NCBI GenBank assembly: GCA_964547905.1
Contig: CAZJPN010000061.1
Location: 1 to 64,000, forward strand
Direction of reading: 5' to 3'
Length of the DNA: 64,000 nt
Origin: JAJYLM01 sp964547905
GTDB taxonomy: Bacteria > JAMCPX01
Below are positions 50,972 through 60,312 of this stretch, piece after piece (within the stretch, counting starts at the first letter, position 1; every line of letters starts with the position of its first letter). A program made the position numbers and the translations under genes. The notes under the pieces are model-generated. The model was not told the DNA's origin. It was given only the letters and a program-made list of their open reading frames with translations, and searched no databases.

Positions 50972-52288
50972 TTATTGTAAAAGCTGCTTTAGTATACGCT
51001 TTCCCTCTTCTACCCCCGGCTGATCAAATGGGTTTATCTGATAAAGATATCCTACAAAAACCACAAGCAGTTCAAATAATACAAACAACTCACCAAGGGT
51101 TTTGGGTGTAAGCTCCGGTATAGAGATTGTTATTGATGGACGTGCTGAGTTTATAAGAGACATCCTTGTAGCATTCATTTCCGCATGAAACAAAGTATCG
51201 AGTGTTTTACCGAAAAGATACCCAAATTCGACATCAACCGGTGATAGGGGAACAATCCTGTTTTCTTTGATATTTACCTTGTTTACCTCAATGAAGGTTA
51301 TAAGCTTGTCTGCAGGCCCTTCTTTATAAAGCTGAAGCTGGGAGTGCTGGTCTGTTACACCAAGAGCCCTGACCGGGGTACTGCCGGCATAAATCTCCTT
51401 GCCGTCTCTTGAATGCTTTTTACCGAGACTTTCTGCCCACAATTGAGCAATCCATTCGGTGAAATCCGTCAGAAGCGAAGAATAAGGCATAAAAACCATT
51501 ATATTTTTATTTAATTGATTATGCATAAGGTAATATATAATAGCGAGTTCTCCTATATTCATGCCCTTGTTTTTCATGAATGAATCCATGATATTTTTCC
51601 CTCCATCCATGAATTCCGATATATTTATACCCATAAAAGAGGCCGGGAATAATCCAACAGGGGATAATACAGAATATCTGCCGCCAAGATTCTGCGGTAC
51701 GGGAAGAACAGGTATATTGTACTTCTGAGATAATTGATACAGTGCACCGCTGTTGAAGGTTGTTATAAACACAAAGTGTTTATATAAGGATTTTACGCCA
51801 ATCGATTTTTTGAAGACATTCATTATAATAAACAATTGAGCCATAGTTTCGACTGTCTCACCGGATTTGCTTATGGCAAGAACGAGTGTCTTCTTGGGAT
51901 TTATCTTCTGAATAATAATAGAAAATATTGTAGGATCTATATTATCGAGAATGTGTATATGTGCCTTTGATTTTGATGTATGGGTAAAAGCCTGCTTTAT
52001 TGCACGTGTACCAAGTGCAGAACCTCCGATGCCGAGAACAACAACGTCCGTATATTTTGATGAAGGATATTGATTTGCCATGGATTTTATTTCCTTTATC
52101 ATTTCTACATCATTGAGAACGGACAAAAACCCTATTTTATTGTTTGTTATCGATTGGAGGATATCTTCTGACGTTACATTTATTTTGTCCTGCACTGCCA
52201 TTATCGCATTCGTCGAAAGGCCGTCCTTCGAAGAAAGATACTGGCTCATTGCAAAATTAGTGTTTATTGATATGTTGCTTATATTCAT
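50972..52288 (-). CDS. pgi: glucose-6-phosphate isomerase
   Basis: About 438 residues from the ATG at 52288; the ATG at 52336 would overlap the thioesterase gene by 46 nt and adds a non-conserved extension. It interconverts glucose-6-P and fructose-6-P. The family motifs VVLGIGGSALGTRAIKQAF, AISKSGETVETMAQ, the SIS-type sugar-phosphate loops and LGVTDQHSQLQLYKEG (catalytic His) are all present. No strong ribosome-binding site precedes the start. Confidence 0.95.
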   Translation of the reverse strand: MNISNISINTNFAMSQYLSSKDGLSTNAIMAVQDKINVTSEDILQSITNNKIGFLSVLNDVEMIKEIKSMANQYPSSKYTDVVVLGIGGSALGTRAIKQAFTHTSKSKAHIHILDNIDPTIFSIIIQKINPKKTLVLAISKSGETVETMAQLFIIMNVFKKSIGVKSLYKHFVFITTFNSGALYQLSQKYNIPVLPVPQNLGGRYSVLSPVGLFPASFMGINISEFMDGGKNIMDSFMKNKGMNIGELAIIYYLMHNQLNKNIMVFMPYSSLLTDFTEWIAQLWAESLGKKHSRDGKEIYAGSTPVRALGVTDQHSQLQLYKEGPADKLITFIEVNKVNIKENRIVPLSPVDVEFGYLFGKTLDTLFHAEMNATRMSLINSARPSITISIPELTPKTLGELFVLFELLVVFVGYLYQINPFDQPGVEEGKRILKQLLQ

Positions 52289-52290
52289 AA

Positions 52291-52704
52291 TTATACAGAC
52301 AAAAACATTTCCCTTACACTCTGCGGGATCATGCACGCCTTCTTTGTTGAAGGATTAACTGCAACGGTTACGGTATGTGCCGTTGCAACAATGCGATCAC
52401 GATCCTCCTCATGTGTTATAACATATTCGAGTGTAAATGCCCTGTCCTTCATCTCCTTTAATTTAACGTATATATTTAAAATGTCATCCACAGTGGCTGA
52501 ACTCTTGTAGTGTATGCATGCCTCCACAAGCACAAAATCTATGCCGTACTTTAGCCTGTCCTTTACAGATATTCCTGCCTTTCTGAGGAATTCTATCCTT
52601 CCGATCTCGAGATATGTCATATAGGTAACATTGCTGACAATACCCTGTGCGTCGGTTTCCACAAATCTAACCCTTACCTGTGTTTTAAAGCCAAAACCTT
52701 CCAT
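52291..52704 (-). CDS. acyl-CoA thioesterase (hotdog, YbgC/4-hydroxybenzoyl-CoA thioesterase-like)
   Basis: A 137-residue hotdog-fold protein with the signature VRFVETDAQGIVSNVTYMTYLEIGRIEFLR, containing the catalytic-site Asp and Tyr region of the YbgC/4HBT family, and the strand YKSSATVDD. It hydrolyses acyl-CoA or acyl-ACP; the chain length is not readable. It lies between an SCP2-like gene and pgi. Length is normal. Confidence 0.88.
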   Translation of the reverse strand: MEGFGFKTQVRVRFVETDAQGIVSNVTYMTYLEIGRIEFLRKAGISVKDRLKYGIDFVLVEACIHYKSSATVDDILNIYVKLKEMKDRAFTLEYVITHEEDRDRIVATAHTVTVAVNPSTKKACMIPQSVREMFLSV

Positions 52705-52714
52705 CGTTTATGCC

Positions 52715-53134
52715 TCAATAAACTGAAAATAACTTTGTTAAATGGGTTAGAAGCAAAGGATGCGCAAATAGTCCCTGTATCTTAAGCTTACCGTTGAACA
52801 GCATACCGAGAACCTCCCTGCCTGTCTTATCAAAGTAATACGGCAGCCCGGCCTTTATCTTTAATGTACTCAATTTGAGTATATTGTCTGAGTCTGTTTC
52901 TATCTTTAGCTTGCATGGCGGTTTTACCCCATCATAAATAACAATACTGCCTTTTTTGCACTCCAGCGTTAGGTTTACATCGATATCCTTGGCTACGATT
53001 GCAATATTGCCGTTGAGCGCATCTAAATCCTTTGCTCTCTCTGCATGATTGTCTATGTTCTGAGAAATAAGGTCTCTTATCATTGCTGCTAACCCATTGT
53101 CTTGGGCGGTTTTATCTATTGTAATCTTTGCCAT
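52715..53134 (-). CDS. SCP2-like sterol/lipid-carrier domain protein, copy 1
   Basis: A 139-residue protein. The central part, LNGNIAIVAKDIDVNLTLECKKGSI followed by CKLKIETDSDNILKLSTLK and GMLFNGKLKIQG, follows the SCP2 pattern: a hydrophobic ligand-binding sheet with the GKLKI(Q/K)G strand. SCP2 domains bind fatty acyl-CoA or sterols. It is 2 nt from the alcohol dehydrogenase gene, suggesting co-translation. A second SCP2-like gene lies at 54395. Confidence 0.7.
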   Translation of the reverse strand: MAKITIDKTAQDNGLAAMIRDLISQNIDNHAERAKDLDALNGNIAIVAKDIDVNLTLECKKGSIVIYDGVKPPCKLKIETDSDNILKLSTLKIKAGLPYYFDKTGREVLGMLFNGKLKIQGLFAHPLLLTHLTKLFSVY

Positions 53135-53136
53135 TT

Positions 53137-54297
53137 TTAGAACGCCTGTTTTAGTATTTTCAATGTTTCTTCCGGATCAAATATCGGTTTACCATTGTAC
53201 ACAATAGAACCATCAGAGATTGCATCTTCGGCAACCTGCTTCAGACCATCTTCTTTTACGCCGACATCCCTTAATTTCTGCGGCATCTTTACACGCTTTG
53301 TAAGTGCCCAGATCGTCTCTGCAGCCTTATGTGCAGCAGCTTCATCACTTAACCCCTTAATATCAACCCCCATTGCCTGAGCAGCAAGCCTGTATTTGTC
53401 GGCAACAACATCGAGGTTGTACTCGATGCAGTACGGTAGAAGTATACTGTTGGCCACGCCGTGGGGTACACCGAATCTGCCGCCGACACTGTGTGCAAGG
53501 GCATGGACCACACCAACCTGTGCATTGCCGAAAGCAACGCCCGCTAAATTTGCTGCTATCTGCATCTGTCCTCGTGCCAGAAGATCTTTACCGTTATCAA
53601 CAGCCTTGGGTAGGAACTCTACTATCATCCTTATTCCTTGCAGTGCAAGGCCGTCTGTTATCGGTGTTGCCTGCTGAGAGTGCAATGCCTCTATGCAATG
53701 GCTCATTGCATCCATGCCTGTCCCGGCGGTTACATTCGAAGGCATGCTGACCGTCATGAGAGGATCGAGTATGCCTACATTCGGAATTATATAGTTATCA
53801 GCGTAAAGCAGTTTTCTATGTTTCGTATGATCCTTTATTACCGCGGCATAGGTAACCTCGCTACCGGTCCCGGCTGTGGTTGGAATAACTATGTGTGGAG
53901 TAAGAGGTTCGTTAAGAAAATTTATACCCGAATTGTCTTCTATCTTCCCCCCGGTGGCAAGTACTACTGCAATGCCCTTCGCTGTATCTATTGAACTACC
54001 GCCCCCAACTGTTACTATACAATCCGCACCTATAGATCTCGCATAATCCGCACCCTTATCAACGATATGTGTGCCTGTGTCCGGCTCTATATCGGAAAAC
54101 ATACCTGCAAATTTGTTTGACAGCGATTTTTTTACCTTCTCAACCATTTCGCTTTTTTCAAGGAATTTGTCTGTTACCAGCAAAACCTTCTTTCCCTTAA
54201 GAGCCTCCACCTCCTGTAACACCTCACTTGCTGAGCCTTTCCCAAAGATGATCTTTGTTGGATTACGAAATATAAAATTCAGATCAGCATCGTACAT
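53137..54297 (-). CDS. iron-containing alcohol dehydrogenase
   Basis: A 386-residue group III alcohol dehydrogenase. It has the nucleotide-binding GGGSSIDTAKG, TTAGTGSEVT and the iron ligands in GMDAMSHCIEA (Asp and His) and ALAHSVGGRFGVPHGVAN (two His). It is related to butanol and 1,3-propanediol dehydrogenases; the substrate is likely a medium or short aliphatic alcohol or aldehyde. It is flanked by two SCP2-like genes. Confidence 0.93.
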   Translation of the reverse strand: MYDADLNFIFRNPTKIIFGKGSASEVLQEVEALKGKKVLLVTDKFLEKSEMVEKVKKSLSNKFAGMFSDIEPDTGTHIVDKGADYARSIGADCIVTVGGGSSIDTAKGIAVVLATGGKIEDNSGINFLNEPLTPHIVIPTTAGTGSEVTYAAVIKDHTKHRKLLYADNYIIPNVGILDPLMTVSMPSNVTAGTGMDAMSHCIEALHSQQATPITDGLALQGIRMIVEFLPKAVDNGKDLLARGQMQIAANLAGVAFGNAQVGVVHALAHSVGGRFGVPHGVANSILLPYCIEYNLDVVADKYRLAAQAMGVDIKGLSDEAAAHKAAETIWALTKRVKMPQKLRDVGVKEDGLKQVAEDAISDGSIVYNGKPIFDPEETLKILKQAF

Positions 54298-54322
54298 AAA
54301 TAGCTCCTTTTTTTAAAATTTA

Positions 54323-54365
54323 TCAGGGGCCAACCCCCCAACCGCCTTTTTGAGCAAGCCCCTGA
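54323..54365 (-). terminator. inverted repeat between the SCP2-like and alcohol dehydrogenase genes
   Basis: Arms TCAGGGGC (54323-54330) and GCCCCTGA (54358-54365) with a 27-nt loop. It lies after the stop of the upstream minus-strand gene and may terminate or attenuate its transcript; no T-run follows. Confidence 0.35.
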
Positions 54366-54394
54366 AGATCACGTACAACTATCAACCCTGTCTA

Positions 54395-54865
54395 TTATTC
54401 ATCAACAAACTTGGTATCTATCATTGTTGCCGAATCTACAAGGTCCTGTGCTGCTTTGACAAATCTTACTATCGTCGGAAGATCCCCTTTTAGTTTCAAC
54501 TTGCCCTGCATCATGCCTTTTACCGGGTCAAGCTCCTTCTTGAGAACAGCCTTCCATCGTGCATATCCCCCGATGATCACAAATTTAGCCTTGTTTGCCT
54601 CATCTACAGATACCCTCTTTGCCTCCCTACAAACACCATGATAAAGGTCAAGCCATACCCCCACTGCTGTTTCTCCCTCTTTGAGTTGTTTGCTCAAAAT
54701 AGGATCAAGCCGGGCCTTTTTAAGGGCATTCTCATCATCCAACTCAAGAATAAGAGAAATCGTACCATGCTCCCAATTTGCCCCTGATTCTTTGTAGTTA
54801 GGGTTTGAATTGATCTTTACCTTGTACTCCGCTATCCATTCCTCACTTGGAAAAGTAACTGCCAT
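54395..54865 (-). CDS. SCP2-like sterol/lipid-carrier domain protein, copy 2
   Basis: A 156-residue protein with the SCP2 C-terminal core WKAVLKKELDPVKGMMQGKLKLKGDLP and an N-terminal half with GTISLILELDDENA and TAVGVWLDLYHG. The ribosome-binding site AAAAAGGAGG is strong. Such proteins often accompany acyl-CoA metabolic genes. The ligand is unknown. Confidence 0.8.
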   Translation of the reverse strand: MAVTFPSEEWIAEYKVKINSNPNYKESGANWEHGTISLILELDDENALKKARLDPILSKQLKEGETAVGVWLDLYHGVCREAKRVSVDEANKAKFVIIGGYARWKAVLKKELDPVKGMMQGKLKLKGDLPTIVRFVKAAQDLVDSATMIDTKFVDE

Positions 54866-54952
54866 AATTTTTACCTCCTTTTTTAGGCCAGAGGTTTATC
54901 TCCTCCGACTTAAATTTTTTTATCACATTGTTTAAAATAAACAAGCTATTTG

Positions 54953-55741
54953 TTAATTACGCATAAGCTGTTTTAACATATCCATTGCACCCTTAACCCT
55001 ATCTTCAACATAAGCTTTGTTTCTACCAACGGATGTGAAAAATACCTCAAGAGATTTCTCTTTTAAGAATCCTGCAGGGCTTGATTTTATATATACATCA
55101 GGAAAAGCGGCTGAAACCTTATCAAGCAGTATCCTTAAAACGCTTTCATCATAGCTTTTTGTTCGTAGCGATTTTTCGAACCAGAAGCTGTTTGAAACAT
55201 GCTGTTTTATCCAATCGAGTATATGGGCGTCAAAAATAGCCTTTGCTTCAGCAGGTACGCCGGGTAAACAAAATATGGCAGTATTATTTTTCTTTAAAAA
55301 AACCGCAGGTGCCGAGCCAACGGGATTTTTCAGTGGTTTCGCCCCTGCAGGCATAATGCCCATCTTTATCCTGCCTTTATTCCATCCTTTTGTATGAAGC
55401 AGGTCTTTACGGTACAGTTCCTCATATCGCTTTTTAAGCATTTCTAAGGCTTTTCTGTTTTTTACAAGCCTCTTATGCAGAGCCTTTGCCACCGCTTCGA
55501 GTGTCATATCGTCAACCGTGGGACCGAGTCCACCTGTCGTTATAATGAGCGAGGGTTTTGATGCGAGTGCCGTTCTTATAGTTTTAATGATATCCGTGGA
55601 AACATCATCTATTACATGAATACTCGAAACCCTTGTGCCGAGTATAGTAATATTCCTCGCAAGATAATTGGAATTGGTATCAAGCGTCCTGCCATTGACC
55701 AACTCTCTCCCTACTGCAATTATAACCACATCATGATTCAT
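54953..55741 (-). CDS. CinA N-terminal (MoCF/MoaB-like) domain protein
   Basis: A 262-residue protein with the competence/damage-inducible CinA N-domain: AVGRELVNGRTLDTNSNYLARNI, ITTGGLGPTVDDMT, and FCLPGVPAEAKAIF. The N-domain is a nucleotide/ADP-ribose pyrophosphatase in several characterised CinA proteins. The C-terminal deamidase domain of full-length CinA (over 400 residues) is missing. It stands 63 nt upstream of no other gene on its strand: the transketolase gene ends just before it. Confidence 0.9.
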   Translation of the reverse strand: MNHDVVIIAVGRELVNGRTLDTNSNYLARNITILGTRVSSIHVIDDVSTDIIKTIRTALASKPSLIITTGGLGPTVDDMTLEAVAKALHKRLVKNRKALEMLKKRYEELYRKDLLHTKGWNKGRIKMGIMPAGAKPLKNPVGSAPAVFLKKNNTAIFCLPGVPAEAKAIFDAHILDWIKQHVSNSFWFEKSLRTKSYDESVLRILLDKVSAAFPDVYIKSSPAGFLKEKSLEVFFTSVGRNKAYVEDRVKGAMDMLKQLMRN

Positions 55742-55804
55742 AGGTATTTATTATACATGATTTTTAGTTTATGTAAGCAAAAAATTAATACATTTTCGAG
55801 GGTA

Positions 55805-57889
55805 TCATGTTTTTGCCCTGTTCATTATCTCTATTGCCTTGTCGCAAACATTGTCTGCATTGAAGCCATATTCGCGCATTACCATGTTTCCCGGGGCAGA
55901 TGCGCCAAACCTGTCAATCCCCAATGACGTACCTTTCTCTCCTGCATACTTAAGCCATCCCTGGGTCGATCCTGCTTCAATGGTAAGTCTTGCCTTGATA
56001 TCTCGAGGAAGCACTAACTCTTTATATTCAGGTGATTGTGACTCGAACAGCTCCCAGCTTGGCATTGATACAACCCTGCCATTGATACCCCGTGACAATA
56101 GTTTTTGTTTTGCCTCCATTGCAAGGCTCACCTCTGACCCGCTTGCTATTAAAATTATGGCAGGTCGGCCGTTTTCGGCGTCCGAAAATATGTATGCACC
56201 TTTTCTCAAGCCGCCGGCACCCCCTGTCTTCATGCGGTCGAATATGGGTATGTTCTGACGTGTAAGTATAAGTGCAACTGGGCGTTCTTTTGTTTCGATC
56301 GCGACACGCCATGCTTCTGCTGTTTCGTTTGCATCACACGGCCTTATGATCGTCAGATCGGGTATTGCGCGTAGGGTTGCAAGTTGTTCGATCGGCTGGT
56401 GTGTAGGACCATCCTCCCCAACACTTATACTGTCGTGCGTAAAAACATAAATAACCTTGAGTCCCATCAGGGCTGCAAGCCGGATCGAAGGACGCATGTA
56501 GTCCGAAAAGATCAAAAAAGTCGAGCCGAATGGTATAATACCCCGGTGTGCAGCCATCCCATTGAGCATTGCACCCATGGCATGTTCCCGTACCCCGAAG
56601 TGAATATTCCTGCCATTAAAACCCCATGATTTACCTACAGCACCCTGTCGATCTGCGTGGATAACTTTTGGGTTACCAAAATCACCCATATCTTTCAAGG
56701 CCGTGTGCGTTGAGGGATTAAGATCGCAAGAGCCGCCTATCAAATTGGGCAGTGACGGTGCAATCGCGTTCAGGACCTTTCCCGATACTACTCGTGTAGC
56801 CATACCCTTTGCATCCGCTGAGAAAACAGGAATATTCTTATCCCAGCCTTCTGGCAGTCCGCCATTGAGTAAGAGCACAAGCTCTTTGGCAAGCTCAGGG
56901 AATGCCTTCGCATATTTACTAAAAAGGGATTCCCAGTCTGCCTCTGTTTTTTTCCCAAACTCTACAGCCCTCCGGAAATGTCCGAGTGCCTTGTCCGGTA
57001 TGTAAAAATCAGGTTCGACAGGCCAGCCAAGATTTTTCTTGGTAAGTGCGGTTTCTTCCCTGCCAAGGGGAGCGCCGTGGACTTCAAATGTACCCTGTTT
57101 GTTTGGTGAACCGTATCCTATGTGGGTTCTTATAAGTATTATCGACGGCCGATCTTTTTCCTTTTTTGCGGTATGGATAGCATTTTTAATGGCATTAAAA
57201 TCGTTTCCGTCTTTAACTACCTGCGTATGCCAGCCGTATGCTTCAAAGCGTTTTTCCCGGTTTTCTGTAAAAGTAATATCCGTTGATGCGGCAAGTGAGA
57301 CACGGTTATCATCATAAAGGTATATTAACTTTCCCAAACCAAGGTGGCCTGCAACAGATGCTGCCTCCGATGCAACCCCTTCCATTAAGTCACCGTCGCT
57401 GATGATTGCGTATGTAAAGTGATCTACGATCTTAAATCCCGGACGATTGTATCTTGCCGCGAGGTATGCTTCTGCAATTGCCATACCAACGCCGTTTGCA
57501 AATCCCTGGCCAAGAGGACCGGTAGTAACCTCTACGCCGGGTACAATGCCTTTTTCCGGATGACCGGGGGTTATGCTTTCCCATTGCCTGAACTGTTTGA
57601 TCTGATCGAGTGAAACCGAATAACCTGTAAGGTGAAGCAGGCTGTACAGAAGCATTGACCCATGTCCAGCGGAAAGTATGAATCTGTCCCTATCGAACCA
57701 GTCGGGATTTGTCGGGTTATGTTTAAGAAAGCCTGTCCACAGGGCGTATGCCATGGGTGCTGCACCCATCACCATGCCCGGATGCCCGCTGTTTGCTTTT
57801 TCTATTGCGTCAATTGACAGGAAACGAATGGTATTTATGCATAGTTCATCCAACCGTGAAGATTTTGTTGCAATCATTTTCTTATTCAT
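55805..57889 (-). CDS. tkt: transketolase
   Basis: A 694-residue thiamine-diphosphate enzyme of normal length (ATG at 57889; ATG at 57877 is an alternative). It has the N-terminal ANSGHPGMVMGAAP, the ThDP-binding GDGDLMEG-type motif (SDGDLMEGVASEAA), THDSISVGEDGPTHQP and FLIFSDYMRPSIRL. It works in the pentose phosphate cycle with the transaldolase at 13.5 kb. Confidence 0.96.
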   Translation of the reverse strand: MNKKMIATKSSRLDELCINTIRFLSIDAIEKANSGHPGMVMGAAPMAYALWTGFLKHNPTNPDWFDRDRFILSAGHGSMLLYSLLHLTGYSVSLDQIKQFRQWESITPGHPEKGIVPGVEVTTGPLGQGFANGVGMAIAEAYLAARYNRPGFKIVDHFTYAIISDGDLMEGVASEAASVAGHLGLGKLIYLYDDNRVSLAASTDITFTENREKRFEAYGWHTQVVKDGNDFNAIKNAIHTAKKEKDRPSIILIRTHIGYGSPNKQGTFEVHGAPLGREETALTKKNLGWPVEPDFYIPDKALGHFRRAVEFGKKTEADWESLFSKYAKAFPELAKELVLLLNGGLPEGWDKNIPVFSADAKGMATRVVSGKVLNAIAPSLPNLIGGSCDLNPSTHTALKDMGDFGNPKVIHADRQGAVGKSWGFNGRNIHFGVREHAMGAMLNGMAAHRGIIPFGSTFLIFSDYMRPSIRLAALMGLKVIYVFTHDSISVGEDGPTHQPIEQLATLRAIPDLTIIRPCDANETAEAWRVAIETKERPVALILTRQNIPIFDRMKTGGAGGLRKGAYIFSDAENGRPAIILIASGSEVSLAMEAKQKLLSRGINGRVVSMPSWELFESQSPEYKELVLPRDIKARLTIEAGSTQGWLKYAGEKGTSLGIDRFGASAPGNMVMREYGFNADNVCDKAIEIMNRAKT

Positions 57890-57980
57890 ACTGTATCTCC
57901 TTTATCTATGAACCCCGTCAGGCTCATGAAAAAATTTTACCGCATAATCCGAAAAATGCAATCTCTTTCCATCCAGACTG

Positions 57981-58006
57981 TATCATGATCCATTTTTCTC
58001 ATGATA
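57981..58006. promoter_or_regulatory. inverted repeat in the tkt-hydrolase divergent region
   Basis: Arms TATCATGA (57981-57988) and TCATGATA (57999-58006) with a 10-nt spacer, between divergent tkt and the alpha/beta hydrolase gene. It may be an operator; no regulator is implied. Confidence 0.35.
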
Positions 58007-58099
58007 TTGTTTATCACGGCTGTCAGATGATCTATGTTAAAAAGCTTACATTTGCAGCAAGAATAGCAAATAACAAACATCTATGCTATGAGAGAATAA

Positions 58100-58870
58100 A
58101 TGTTTACAGAAAAGATAGAAATAAATGATAATAATATTGCATGTCTTGTTTCTAATAGAGAGCGAAAACACCCGCTTGTGTTCATACATGGAGCCGGGTC
58201 TACACAGGAGGTATGGCAGGCACAATGGTTATACTTTAAAGGCCGTGCAAAGGTCATTATACCGGACCTGCCCGGACACGGTGATTCATCAGGCAATAGT
58301 TATGATTACGTTGATGCATACGCAGACATTGTAATAAAGCTTGCTGAAAAGCTGCACATTGACAGGTTTGTTTTGATCGGACATTCAATGGGGGGTGCAA
58401 TATCACAGAGGATTGCCATCTCGCATCCCGAATTGCTTGCAGGGCTTGTTCTTGTTGCAACGGGTGCAAGGCTGCGCGTAGCGCCGCAGGTGTTCTCCGC
58501 AATCAAGACGGATTACAAGCGGTATGTCGAAATTGCATCATCGTTTTCTATGTCAGCATCCGCGGACAGGCAGACCAGGTCTTTGTTCGAGAAAATGCTT
58601 GCCCATTCGCCGGCTCAAGCTGCATACAATGATTTTACAGCATGCGATCGGTTCGATGTGATGGATACGATTGCAAATATAAGGACCAAAACCTTGATCA
58701 TAGTCGGGGATAAAGACATGATGACACCGGTTAAATATGCCCAATATCTAAACCGGAAAATTGAAGGTTCACAGCTTAAAACCATAAATGATGCAGGGCA
58801 CATGGTGATGATGGAAAAGCCTGAAGATGTTAATACGACTATAGAGGGGTTCGTTGAAGCTATACGGTGA
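58100..58870 (+). CDS. alpha/beta hydrolase
   Basis: A 256-residue alpha/beta-hydrolase fold protein. It has HGAG (oxyanion side) near residue 30, the nucleophile elbow GHSMGGA, the Asp in VGDKDMMTPV and the His in DAGHMVMMEKPE. Substrate unknown: it could be an esterase, a 2-hydroxy-6-oxo-hydrolase or a proline iminopeptidase-type member. Its last 11 nt overlap the end of the convergent pyruvate kinase gene. Confidence 0.9.
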   Translation: MFTEKIEINDNNIACLVSNRERKHPLVFIHGAGSTQEVWQAQWLYFKGRAKVIIPDLPGHGDSSGNSYDYVDAYADIVIKLAEKLHIDRFVLIGHSMGGAISQRIAISHPELLAGLVLVATGARLRVAPQVFSAIKTDYKRYVEIASSFSMSASADRQTRSLFEKMLAHSPAQAAYNDFTACDRFDVMDTIANIRTKTLIIVGDKDMMTPVKYAQYLNRKIEGSQLKTINDAGHMVMMEKPEDVNTTIEGFVEAIR

Positions 58871-60305
58871 TGATGTTCATTGAGTTGTAATAAGCGCCCT
58901 TTTTGTTAACAGATTCTTCGATGATAAGTAGCTTATCACCATGTTTTATCTGCTTATTTATGTATAGATTATTTATGATATCTCTGTGTACATCTATAGA
59001 GCCTTTTGCCCTCAACAGAGGATATATGCCATATGACAGGTTTAACAGATGAAGCATTTTTTTGTCAAAAGCAACGGATAATATCCAGCAATCGGGTTTT
59101 AATCTTGATATACTGTAGGATGTCCTACCTGTACGGGAATTCGTTACGACAAATTTTATATCCATGGTATCTATTGTATGTTTAACATTATACGCTACCA
59201 CAGCATCAATATTTTCATCCTTATCGTCTCTGTAATTGTCGTAAAATTGATTGCCGAAGGAACAGAAAAAATCATGCCTTTTTGCCTCTGTAACGACGGC
59301 TATCTTTGCCATCATATCGACTGATTCAACAGGATAACCGCCCATTGCCGTTTCCTCAGAAAGCATAACCGCGTCAGTCCCGTCGAGTATGGCATTTGCG
59401 ACATCCGTAACCTCTGCCCTCGTGGGCCTGATATGTTCTGTCATTGAAAGCAGCATCTGTGTCGCTGTTATAACGATCTTATTTTTTTTATTAGCCTTTT
59501 GTATCAGCATCTTCTGGACAACAGGTACCTGTTCCACGGGTATCTCGACACCGAGATCCCCGCGTGCTACCATGATACCATCAGCAACATCGAGTATGCG
59601 GTCTATATGTTTTACCGCTTCACCACGCTCAATCTTTGCTATTATGATTGGGTCCTTGCCTTTTTTCCGAACAAATTGTTTAATCTTATGTATGTCGTTT
59701 TTGTTCTCAACAAAAGAAACGCTAAAAATATCGGCTCCGTATTTTAAGAATTCGTCGACAATGATTAAATCATGACGTGTTACAGCGCTGGCATTTGATT
59801 TTATATTAGGAATATTTAATCCCTTATGTGACAACAATGTACCACCTATCATTACACGGCATGCTACCTTATGAGGTTGTACATTCAGCACCTTTAATTG
59901 TATGAATCCGTCATTTAAATAAATGGTACTGTTCTTAGAAACAAGGGATGTCAATGCCTTATAATCAACGGGTATAACTGTTTTACCACTGGCTGCTGCC
60001 CCGGTAACCAGGGTTATTACATCATTTTTGTTTAAAACCATCGGGGCATTTTTAATTATGCCTATGCGCATCTTCGGGCCCGGCAGATCAACCATGATAC
60101 TGATTGTTTTGTTCTGCCGTGCAGCTTCAGCTCTGATAGCATTGAGTGTTGTAATTTGTTCTTCGATCGAACCGTGTGATAAATTGAGCCTTGCAACATT
60201 CATTCCCGCCTTTATCAGCCTTTTCAAAATCCCGGGTGAGCTTGATGACGGGCCTATTGTACAAACAATCTTAGTTTTATTTCTCTGTGGAATAAATTTT
60301 TTCAC
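58860..60305 (-). CDS. pyk: pyruvate kinase
   Basis: A 481-residue pyruvate kinase starting with GTG. It has IVCTIGPSSSSP, RLNLSHG, MVDLPGPKMRIG, the catalytic Lys in IIAKIERGEAV, the cation-binding GIMVARGDLGVEIP and ATQMLLSMTEHIRPTRAEVTDVANA. It completes lower glycolysis with enolase. It ends head-on against the alpha/beta hydrolase gene. Confidence 0.95.
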   Translation of the reverse strand: MKKFIPQRNKTKIVCTIGPSSSSPGILKRLIKAGMNVARLNLSHGSIEEQITTLNAIRAEAARQNKTISIMVDLPGPKMRIGIIKNAPMVLNKNDVITLVTGAAASGKTVIPVDYKALTSLVSKNSTIYLNDGFIQLKVLNVQPHKVACRVMIGGTLLSHKGLNIPNIKSNASAVTRHDLIIVDEFLKYGADIFSVSFVENKNDIHKIKQFVRKKGKDPIIIAKIERGEAVKHIDRILDVADGIMVARGDLGVEIPVEQVPVVQKMLIQKANKKNKIVITATQMLLSMTEHIRPTRAEVTDVANAILDGTDAVMLSEETAMGGYPVESVDMMAKIAVVTEAKRHDFFCSFGNQFYDNYRDDKDENIDAVVAYNVKHTIDTMDIKFVVTNSRTGRTSYSISRLKPDCWILSVAFDKKMLHLLNLSYGIYPLLRAKGSIDVHRDIINNLYINKQIKHGDKLLIIEESVNKKGAYYNSMNIITV

Positions 60306-60312
60306 TTTATTG

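Noticed and set aside
53373..53994. Long plus-strand open frames opposite the iron alcohol dehydrogenase gene
   Set aside because: They are antisense shadows. The minus-strand frame has complete family motifs and iron ligands, and the plus-strand translations show no domain or sensible start.
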